64,000 nucleotides of DNA from Phaffia rhodozyma. Its lineage: Eukaryota > Basidiomycota > Tremellomycetes > Cystofilobasidiales > Mrakiaceae. The position numbers were made by a program, and so were the translations under genes. Every line of letters begins with the position of its first letter. Position 1 is the stretch's first letter. Of this stretch, positions 1 to 8,900 are shown in pieces. The notes beneath the pieces are model-generated. The model ran no database searches, had not been told where the DNA came from, and saw nothing but the letters and a program-made list of their open reading frames with translations. Location of the stretch: contig JACGZH010000005.1 of the NCBI GenBank assembly GCA_014706385.1, positions 744,001 through 808,000 on the forward strand. The letters run 5' to 3'.

Positions 1-52
1 ACCGGTCGATATTCCGCCGAGCTGACGACCAGAAGGAGTCCTCAGCATTCAT
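1..52 (-). CDS. Possible first exon of a gene running off the left edge
   Basis: On the minus strand an ATG at 52 opens a frame reading MNAEDSFWSSARRNIDR to the window edge with no stop. Only 17 codons are visible, so no family can be named. The frame may be chance. If real, the gene lies in tandem with ARL8 on the minus strand. Confidence 0.2.
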   Translation of the reverse strand, partial: MNAEDSFWSSARRNIDR

Positions 53-1014
53 GTTTTACGCGTCCATACGAGAGGATTTTCTTTTCTTTTTTACGCGTTG
101 TTCTTTTTGTCGAAAGTCAATGTAAAACTCACAAGATGACTTGTCTCATAGATGTCTTTCCACTCCCTTGCGTAGAGGAGGAAGAAGAAAGGTAGCGATA
201 GACCTTCCATCGTCAGCATCTAGACTGGCCATCATCTCAAGTTGTAAATCTGTCTGTCCTCGAGATAGAGCGGACATACCTGATCTTCCCATCAGCAAGA
301 CTTTCTACGTTTCCCCAGGAGATAATCCAATCGTTCCAGCAACGCACACGTAACCAACCCCGCCCGGACATCGGATAGATGAACAAGATTAGCTAAGACA
401 AGCGACAGAAGAGACCGAGTCTGCTGAACATCCTCTGAAACAATCGACCGACCTGTCTGTTTTGTTTGGAAGCCATGATGGTCCTCAGTCCTTCTGGAAG
501 TATTCAGTCGAGAGATATCGATGGGAAGGGAGAACGGAAGGGCGAGTGTCTCGAGAACCAGACGATGGGTGCGGGTTTGGCAATGTGTTTATCTGACGCG
601 TTTGGAGAACTCCAAAACCACGTGACCTGGGAGAAGACTCCATATGGGCCAACCGACTTCAGGCGAGGTTTCGTTACAGACTTTCTGGATAGTGTCTTGA
701 ATCTCTGTTTCTTTTGGGTCCTTTGGAGAGGCGCTCAAGATCTCCGCTCTTGTTCTTTTCTTTTTCATCGTCCTCGTAGAGGGATGCTACTCAAGGTCCG
801 GTCGAGTACCGCGAGACTCAAAGAAGGAGAAACACGATGACCGTCTGTATATCAACTTTATCTGTGTGCTCCTATCTATGGATCGAACATGGTCATCGAT
901 CTCAAAATACACAAGAACGAAAAGAATACAAATAATATAGGAGTTGGAAGAGGGGAGAGCAAGAGAAGTATATGGAGAGGCACACGACGTGAAGGAGGTG
1001 GAAGGAAGAAACTA
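53..1014. other. Intergenic region, no supported gene
   Basis: This stretch lies downstream of the ARL8 stop and upstream of the possible left-edge gene. A 124-codon open frame on the plus strand (466-840) has no recognisable motif, and I do not consider it a gene. No RNA gene was recognised. Confidence 0.4.
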
Positions 1015-2563
1015 TCACTTTGCCCTTTGGGAGAGCCACGATAGGACGATATCGATGTTATGTGAGGTCTTCATCGACGTCGAGTAGCACTAGTATACAT
1101 AAGCATATCCTATGTCTCAGCTTTATGTTATATCTGTGACAGAGTAGATGGGGACCGTTGAAGAATGAACACTCACTGAGACAGGACGATTCGAGATCTT
1201 GTTGAGTTTCATCTGAGAGATGAGTTCTTCGATCGACAATGACGTTGGTAGATCACTCTTGTTCCCAAGCTATCGTCCAGGTGAATAAAATTCCGGAGAG
1301 GAAACAGGGAGAGGAAACAGAAGAAGCCAAGGCGAAGGGATGAACGATTGTAGGATTTTTTACTCTGTATGCCGTGGGAAGAGAGGCTTACCACTAGTAG
1401 TGGGATACCTTTCAGCTCTGAGATTGACAAGAGCGCATGGAGCTCATGAGTAGAGGATGGAATTGAATCGGGCTGATTAAATACCCAAGAGTACAGTGGG
1501 TCGATTGGTTAGATGTTATCTCTCAAGAGGTATGTGTGTGCGTGTGTGTGTATAGATCAAAAAGGAGAGGAGAGTACATACATCGGCAGAGTCCACGACG
1601 TATCTGAATGCATGAGAGCAAGTAGGTCAGCCACAAGAAACCCAGAGAGGCCCATCACAGATCTCAAAAAAGAAGAGTTTCTGGACCAACAGGATGGCTT
1701 GAACACCTCGCGCATATCTCTCCCACCTGGTTTTCCCCAGAGTTGAGCGACCGAAGAAGGGTAGACACAATTCTAGTCAGCCCGGTTTGGGGCGATTAAT
1801 AGTAGCAGAGATAGCGGACGTACATGTTTCTAAACTTGGGTTGACCGGCTACATCCTGTTTTGATGAGAGAAGCATGTCAGCCAGTCAAGTCATAGGTTT
1901 AGGCCTCTCATAGAGGGAGAGAAGAAGGTCGACTCGCCCATATCTTGAGTGTCACGTTTCCCTTGGTAACTCTTCGTAGCTACGGGTGATCGTTTGATAG
2001 AACAGGATCAAGAGGCAGAGGTCAAATATCGATAGTTAAGTGTCAGGGGTTGAGAATCAAGATTCAAAGATAGTTGTTCAGGATCAGCAACCCAGCCTCA
2101 GTGAAAGTCGAAGTTTGAGATCAGATGACAAACATTGAAAGCAACCTTGAGATTTAAATTGATTAAGCACGATCGAGAGTACAGATCAGCCCTCCGACGA
2201 AGCAGGAAATAGAGAGATAGAGCGAGCCGGAGGAAGCCAGAATTGACTCACAGTGGGAACGACTTCTTCAGAGTATTGCCCGTTTGCTAATACGTTCACT
2301 AGACTAGTCTTGCCGGAAGCCTGGTCGTTCGGGATTGGAAACAGATGACCGAGTCAGCAAATTTCTCTCTCGCTCTCTTTGTTTCCGGTCCGCTGGAAGC
2401 ACACAGGGATGAAAGAGGATAGAGAGAGAAGAGGGAAAGGACCGACCTGGAGACCAACGATGCACACTTCAAGCTCTTTCGAAAAGAACAGGTTTCTGAA
2501 CCAGTTGACCACCCAAGAGATCAAACCGGACGAAGAGGACGACGCCATCGGCTGAGCAGACAT
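1015..2563 (-). CDS. ARL8: ARL8-type small GTPase (Arf-like, lysosome/vacuole)
   Basis: About 192 residues in ten exons, close to the usual 186 of ARL8. In order I see the amphipathic N-terminus (ISWVVNWFRNLFF), GLQ-ASGKTSLVNVLANGQ (P-loop), VAFN (switch I), LRRVTKGNVTLKIW, DVAGQPKFRNM (switch II), WERYARGV, LYVVDSAD, HALLSISELKGIPLLV, LGNKSDL (guanine specificity) and the C-terminal helix DIVLSWLSQRAK followed by TGA at 1015-1017. The order and the WERYxRGV and VTKGNVTxKxW signatures separate ARL8 from other Arls. ARL8 links lysosomes or vacuoles to transport machinery in animals; the yeast role here is inferred. Odd points: VGFN is VAFN and DIGGQ is DVAGQ, switch I sits on a 12-nt exon (2134-2145), and one intron appears to start with GC (1856-1937). 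The start at 2563 opens directly into the N-terminal helix. Confidence 0.85.
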
Positions 2564-2888
2564 GATTTACGTGCTTCTAGCTTATGATATGAGTGTGATG
2601 TGAGTATGTGGATGATAACGACGGAGGACAGAGATGCACGCTCGGTAGAATGACGGGTTGCTGTTCGATCGGAGGATGAGATTGATCCCAAACGAAATCT
2701 ATTCGTGTTTCCCGCGAATGACGTCCGTCTCGATTGCAACCTTCGGCGCGCCTCTACCCAGCATCATCCTATCTGTGCTCTCATCTGGCTCGTATCTTTC
2801 TGTGAAGGAAGAGACTCGGATGTAAACCCGTGAACGTACAGACGCGCATAAATATTCTGACGATTAAAAGGTGAGAAAGGTTGAAAGG
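2564..2888. promoter_or_regulatory. Shared promoter region of ARL8 (-) and SWS1-like gene (+)
   Basis: This 325-base stretch separates two divergent start codons, so it should hold both promoters. I see no clear TATA box. The open frames crossing it look like chance. Confidence 0.4.
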
Positions 2889-4010
2889 ATGGATACAACG
2901 GGTTCGATATTAGAGTCTATCATTCGAGAGATCCGACCTCCCAAACGTCAGTACATTCGGTAAAGTATTCCCATCTGTTCTCGAGAACATTACGTCTAAC
3001 CGAACAAGTTATCTTTCTTTCCTTCTCTGTTACTTTCTTATACGTCAATCTACATCTTACGCCTGGGAAAACATGATTGGGTGTGTACGAGGACAGTACG
3101 AGATGACGAGATTCTTAAATTGGCATTCTTCCTACCGGACGAGACCGTGCTCGAGGCATTGAAAATCGTCGACCTCGGTCAAGGTGATTTCCTCCTTCCT
3201 TTGCTTTTTTGTTCTTTCTTTCCAGGCTTCAAGGACTAACGATTCTGAAAAGGGACTGTTTGGCGGAAACCGGAGATACAGTTGAAACAATCTCGGCTAG
3301 AGACGGTCGAACGATCTACGCTGTGCGTGTCCTTTCGCCTCCTTTCCCTCAAAGGCGTCCAGTCACCCAGACTGTTGAGGATGCGAGAAAGGCTGATCTG
3401 TACTTGCTACCACACGCGATATCCACAACAGGTCAAAGGGTCTTCTCGGTCATATTATATATACTCTAAGCCTTTCGTGACCCCACGTTCACACTCGCCC
3501 ACACAGACAGACACGGGCGCAAGGACCCGAGCGTATTGTTCTTGTCCAGCTTTTGGGTATGCCATGTTTCTTTCCTCGGGAACATCATCGTCATCATCAC
3601 TATCATCGGAGAAGCAAAGAGAAGGAGAGGATCAATATCAGGGAAGTTGGGTACGTCCGACCTGTTCTTCCGGTTATAGTTTCTTCTGGTTTCACTTTCA
3701 GCTCTTTCGTTCTTTCCATCTGAGACTTGGTTTTAATAAAGGATTGAGAATTGACGTTTTGCTCTTCTTTTCTCCCTGCCTTTCTTTTTTTTTGGTTTGA
3801 TCCGGCTGACACGGGAAAAAGTGCAAGCATTTACTAGCTACTCGGCTAGCGATCGCTCTTGATCAGACCCGAACTCTGAAACCTTCTTTGTCCGAGTTGC
3901 AGGGAGAAGAAGAGCAGGGAGAGATGCAGGAAGAAAGGCCGGACATGTTGTTTGCTCTCTGGCGAGGTATGTTCAACTCTGGAGAGGTCGGGTCCAAGGT
4001 CGGAATATAA
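2889..4010 (+). CDS. SWS1: SWS1/ZSWIM7-like SWIM zinc-finger protein (Shu complex)
   Basis: The protein starts MDTTGSILESIIREIRPPK at 2889. Later exons read DDEILKLAFFLPDETVLEAL, then GRTIYA, then VKGSSRSYYIYSKP, AYCSCPAFGYAMF, and after an intron CKHLLATRLAIALDQ. CxC followed by CxH is the SWIM zinc-binding signature, and YCSCPAF with CKHLLA is the form found in SWS1/ZSWIM7. These proteins work with Rad51 paralogues in homologous recombination in the nucleus. A Ser-rich insert and a charged stretch (SSEKQREGEDQYQGSW) separate the two Zn half-sites. The TAA is at 4008-4010, but an intron after CTCTGGCGAG would change the last few codons. The exon around 3209-3330 is less certain than the SWIM exons. 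The gene is convergent with bL35m. Confidence 0.75.
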
Positions 4011-4227
4011 GTTCAGATTGTGTGTGAAGAGAGGGAGATCGAGAAAGAGGCTGATGGACATGAAGCCTTTATAAGAACACCGAAGAAGAAAGAGAGGAGC
4101 AAAAGAGGGGGAAGAGATGCGAGAGAAATAATGTCCATTCCTAATTTCGTGTTTCAAAAAAAAAAGCTCTCCATCTTCTCATTCACGCATACACCTGGCA
4201 CCTATGTCCAGTAGAGACAAGGGAAGT

Positions 4228-5127
4228 CTACCAGCCTCCTCCTCTTCGGGTCCTCTTCCAGTACGGCATAAGCTTCTTAAGCTTTCTCGTTTGCATCTGG
4301 AGAGAGGTTTTAGGGAGGTAGGGAGGGAGGGCAAGGAGGACGAGGAAGGCAAGGAAGGGTGGAAAGGGACGTCCGAAAGGAGAGAAGAGACATGATGATC
4401 AGTGTGAATGCAATCGTTAGGAAAGAGAAGAGAGAAAGAGAAGAGAGAAAGAGAAAAGGATAGAGGCAAAACGCTCACCGGTCCACAGAGGATCTTTACG
4501 GAGCCAATATGTCGCTTGGCGGCGTTGTCTTTGATGTTCTTTTGGTTTTGTCCTGCTTTGATCTGTAGGAAGAGAGAGAGAGAGAGAGGAAGGTAAGGTA
4601 AGGTAATGTAATGTACGATACATGAAGAGATCAGACGAGGGACGTACATGCTTGAACTGGAGGAAGAAAGAACCAATCAAGACACACAAACAAAAAAGAC
4701 AAAGGGTGAGAAACGATCAAGTCAGGAGCATTCAGAAGAAGAAAGAAACGAAGATGAAGAAAGTTGGACGTACGGTTCCATTCTTGTAGGACTTGAACCT
4801 GGCTTTGCAACCCGAGTGGGTCTTTACCTTTTTAAAGTTTCTCCACGGGTACTTTCCCAACTTTTTCTTCTTCAACAACCCTGGCCTCGGAGTCTGTTTG
4901 GGAAGAGAGGACGAGAACGATCTGATGGCCGGCCGGGAGAGAGAAGACGGAAGTGATGTTGAAGAGGCTGAGAGTAAAGATCGTGGTGAGGAGGAGGAAG
5001 AGCTTAGGCTGATCGAGTTGAACAATGAAGGAAGCCTTTGGATCGGTTGGCGAGAACCGGCCGATCTGGAGAGAACCAAGCTGGACGAGCTACGGAGGTA
5101 GAGCAGTGATCTACTACAGAGGACCAT
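4228..5127 (-). CDS. Mitochondrial large-subunit ribosomal protein bL35m
   Basis: The N-terminal ~90 residues are rich in Ser, Arg and Leu, as expected of a mitochondrial presequence. The bL35 core follows: KTHSGCKARFKSYKNGT (end of exon 1), FKH, then IKAGQNQKNIKDNAAKRHIG, and a last exon LKKLMPYWKRTRRGGGW with TAG at 4228-4230. KTHSGxKxRFK and the C-terminal LKKLMPY are bL35 hallmarks. All visible joins are phase 0: exon 1 ends at 4774, exon 2 is only 9 nt (4648-4656), and exon 3 is 4479-4562. The introns hold simple repeats, including (AG)n and GGTAA/TGTAA pentamers near 4568-4615. The start at 5127 is chosen because the sequence upstream in frame is repeat-derived. Confidence 0.85.
4568..4615. 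repeat. (AG)n run followed by GGTAA/TGTAA pentamer repeats
   Basis: Inside an intron of the bL35m gene there is an uninterrupted AG run and then three GGTAA and two TGTAA units. It is simple-sequence DNA with no sign of coding use. Confidence 0.7.
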
Positions 5128-5175
5128 GCTTGTGTTGGTGGTCACGACAGAAGAGGATGAGAGTGTGTGTGCGTA

Positions 5176-5196
5176 TGAGTGAGTGAGTGAGTGAGA
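5176..5196. repeat. (GAGT)n microsatellite
   Basis: A tandem GAGT run lies just upstream of the bL35m start, probably in its 5' leader or promoter. Confidence 0.7.
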
Positions 5197-5255
5197 GAGA
5201 AGGAGTAAAGGAAAAGAATGGAGAGAGCAAAAAGAAGCTGGGCAGGATGGTTCTG

Positions 5256-5265
5256 TTAGGGTTAG
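5256..5265 (+). promoter_or_regulatory. Telobox-like TTAGGGTTAG upstream of bL35m
   Basis: TTAGGGTTAG lies about 130 bases upstream of the bL35m ATG. It matches one and a half telomere-type repeats, the kind of site bound by Tbf1-like Myb proteins in fungi. The same nine bases occur upstream of the OM14-like gene at 12188. Function is inferred. Confidence 0.3.
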
Positions 5266-5364
5266 TGTGCGCGTGGGAGATAGACCGAGACACGGTGAGA
5301 TCGACACGCCCACACAGACATGGACACACACACGCGCGCGCGCTATCACCCACACGGAAGACCC

Positions 5365-5388
5365 GAGAGAGAGAGAGAGAGAGAGAGA
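5365..5388. repeat. (GA)n microsatellite
   Basis: An uninterrupted GA dinucleotide run in the intergenic region between bL35m and the zinc-finger gene. Confidence 0.7.
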
Positions 5389-5449
5389 ACAAAGAGGCCG
5401 AAGAAACAGGCTGGGTTGATGAAGGAAAGGCAAGAAGAGGAAGAGGAAT

Positions 5450-5483
5450 ATAAAATACAAAAAATATAAAATAAAATAAAATA
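5450..5483. repeat. AT-rich ATAAA/AAAAT tandem repeat
   Basis: A short AT-rich tandem array in the divergent intergenic region. It could act as a nucleosome-poor promoter element, but nothing else supports that. Confidence 0.5.
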
Positions 5484-5900
5484 CCTGCTGAATTTTGTCT
5501 CGCTTCTTTTGAATTCTTCCGGGTCTCTGTTCGTCAACTCGGTCAAGCTCATTCGTCAAGCTCGTCGGTCTGCTTGCTTGTTGGTCTGTTGCAGCTGCTC
5601 ATCACTCCGTGCTGCTTGGTCTTCGCTTCTCGCTCACCGTTGGCGCTGGTGTCCGTTTATCTGGATCTGCACATCATCCGGTCCTTCGTCGGCTTCACAG
5701 ACTCCATCTGCCGCTCACTACATCACTCGCTCGGCATTTTATCGTCATCCGGGTCCAACCGGCCGCCATACAATCCCATCCTGAACACCATCCTCTGAGT
5801 TCTTTCTCTCTTGCTCTTGCTCCTGCTCCTTCGGATCACTCTACATCCCGCTAGTTTGGTTCACGCTCACGTTCATACCCTCATCCATACGCTCATCCAC

Positions 5901-5912
5901 ATATAAATATAC
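5901..5912 (+). promoter_or_regulatory. TATA-like element before the zinc-finger gene
   Basis: ATATAAATATAC lies only about 8 bases before the first ATG (5919) and about 25 before the second (5937). If it is a working TATA box, transcription would begin downstream of it and translation would start at 5937 or later. Confidence 0.3.
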
Positions 5913-5918
5913 ATACAC

Positions 5919-8900
5919 ATGCACATACCTGAAAGGATGGCCAATTCAAATTATCATTATCCATTCTACGGATCATTTCGTCCTCCAAACCCTCTCCAGC
6001 CTTCCGCCATGTCATCGTCCCTATCGCAACCTCATCTACAGCTCCCACCAGTCTTTCTCTCGTCAACATATCTCCCGCCCATCATAGGTCCCTCGACGGC
6101 CTCCTCTACGACCATCCAGGCAACTCATTCGAACGCCTCTACCAGTATGCCGAGCGCGGCCGGTCCGTATCACCACAGTCCTTCTCACTCTTCTTCTTCC
6201 TCGTTCTCCTCTGGTTTTGCACTCCCCTCTCCCAAACATCCTCTTCCTCCGTCATCCTCGCTCTCCTCATTACTTAATCCATACCCTCAACCACCTGTCA
6301 CCTCCCACCATCAGTACCATCAGCAGGCCCCTTCACTCCCTCTCTCCCTCCCACAAGGCTACCATCCGCCTTCTTTTCGGCAATACCCTCATCAGCAGCA
6401 GCAGCACCACCATCAGACGTCATATCATCCGGCCGACTACTCCCATCCGCTCTCGAACGCGCCCCTCTCGTCAACGTCGATCGCTCAGACCTCCCCTCCA
6501 TCCTCGTCCTCGTCCTCCTCGGCGGTCGTCGGGAATGTTTTCCGGTCCAACCGGTTACCCCCTCTCCGTCACTATCGTCCTAGTCATCCTCCTAGTCCGC
6601 TTGTTAGTCAGCACCACTATCATCATCACCACAACCATGACCACAATCAACAACAGTACAGTCCCCCATCGGCCTATGGACCAACAGACGATGCAGCGTC
6701 CTTAGGGTCTCTCTCGCCCAATAGATCTTTCTCCACTCGTCCATCAGTTCAAGGTAGGATCGAACACGAGGAAGAACAGAACGAAGATAGGGAATCGTCC
6801 CTGGAACCGTTTGACGAAGAAGAGGAACAAGAACGAGAAGAAGCTACCTCGCTGATAAGGTCTACGTTCAGACCAAACGCCAACTCTGCGTCCACGTCCG
6901 CGTCCCCCTCGGTAGCCGGCCAGGTCCCGCTTCCACCGTTAGCCGCAGTGACAGAGACCCCGAATCCTGCCGGCGGGTTTCTCGAGACGAGATGGTACAA
7001 ACATTCAGCCATCAGGCCGGACATTCATCGCCGGCCCTGGATGGATATAGCCATGAACGATACGCTCGGTACCGAGCTCAGCCATGTCAATGGGAACGAT
7101 GCTCACGACCGAGAATCGCGCACACCACGATCAGAAGACGGACGGCCACCAGGGAAGCGGATGAAGAGAAAGCGGATGGCGCCTGCCAAACTCGGTCCAC
7201 AGACTGATTCAAAGTCCGAACGAAAACAAGTCGAGACCAAAGTAGAGCAAAAAGTCAAGGATGAGGACGAGGATGACGGCGAAGATGACGGCGAGAAGGA
7301 CAAGAAGAAGGGAAAGAAAAGGAGAAACAGAGCTGTCAATGGAGGTGATAGTCTGACATGTCATCAGGTATCAACCTTTTTTTATCTTGTTTTGTCTCGG
7401 AGAGAAAAACCAAACGCTCACACACTTGCGCGCGCTTCACTGGAATCACGATGTTCTACATTGATGCGCGCTTGGTTCGGGGGGCGTAAGTGTCGAGGGT
7501 ATTATGATAGTGGCCTAAGATGTTCAAGGACGAAAGGACCAAAATTGAGACAATGCAACTTGGTCTTTTGTGATCGTTGTGCCGCTTACCGGTTGGTTTC
7601 TCTTCTTCTCTCCTTCGACCGTCCTCGTTCCTCCGCTGCGAAAGAAACGAAATTCTGATATCTTCCAACGATAAACAGGTACAACATCGACCCAGAACTT
7701 GTCAAATCATCAGCTCCACCTTCAGAGAATGAGACGCTCACCTTAGAGGCTCAGTCCGAGCTCGATCCTAGTCAGATAAACTCGCAGATCCAAACACATG
7801 CCCCAGGGGCGAAATACAAATGGACGTGCCCGAGTTGTGATGAAATCTGTCAGGTTCGTTCGTTATTTCTCTTGCCTTTTTTTCCACTTTGCCTAGTTCT
7901 GTTTGAGAGAGGGATAGGGATACGCTGCGCAAGAGATGAGCTGAATGAGTTTTATCTTCGCTTCTTCTTCCTCTCTCCCGCGTATGGCTGGCTTGCAGTG
8001 CTCTATCTGTAGAAAACGTAGAGGTCTCGTCCCGTTAGGGTATGTCTCTCTTCTTCTTCTTCTTCTTCTTCTTCTTCTTCTTCTTCTTCTCTGTTGCGCT
8101 CATAAAATGCGTCCAGAATGAGAGAAAGGCTGAATTTTATTTGATCATGGACCTATCAGAAACCTTTCACATGCCGCAAAGAAAGCGGCTGGCTTGACGG
8201 TTAGAGAGATTGATAGCGTAGAACCCGTGGTTGGGAAGAAGGAGAAGGAGAAAAAGATCAAGAACCTTTCTCGGGTCGGTCCCTGCCTCTTTCTTTTCCT
8301 CTCTCTTCGTTTGACGCGCGACTCCCGGCTGAGATTCAAGCGAACGATCTTTCTTCTTTTTTCACTTCCTTTTCTCCTCTCTCTTCCTCGGGGAGGGAAT
8401 ACAGAAACGATCAAAGTTGATAACCCCATCACCACCACCATCCGAACCCGACGTCCACTCATCAACAGACCGAACGATTTCAAGACTTTCCCCCTCATCT
8501 ACTTTACCCACTCCACCCGCTTTCCTCACCTCGTTCTCACCTCTACCTCCTCCCATACCTACACCCACCAAGGAACCATGCTCTCCGTTCCCTGCTTCTC
8601 CTCCTCTCCCACCACCATCGCCCGTTCCGATACCGACAGCCGCCCAAAAAGCATTCTTGTCTGAACTCCGAGACGTCCAGAAGCGGATAAGAAAAGAGGA
8701 ATCAAGAAGGGAAAAGTTGATGCTCGCAGCCAGAGTCAGACTAGAAACGCTGAGGGAGAAAACGACGTTCGGACCAGGAGGATTAGGTGCTGTGGCTGGC
8801 GTCGAAGGAATCCCCATAAGAAGTAATCGTCGAGGTGAGAAGGAAGAAAGCGATGAAGAGAACGAACAAGAAGACGAAGAGAACATCGTTGGATGGAAGG

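Noticed and set aside
466..840. 124-codon plus-strand frame downstream of ARL8
   Set aside because: No domain, no splice-linked neighbour and an unremarkable composition.
5187..5453. Open frames on both strands through the GA and GAGT repeats
   Set aside because: They exist only because simple repeats lack stop codons.
8048..8091. CTT tract considered as a CRISPR-like or structured array
   Set aside because: A plain trinucleotide microsatellite inside an intron, with no spacers.
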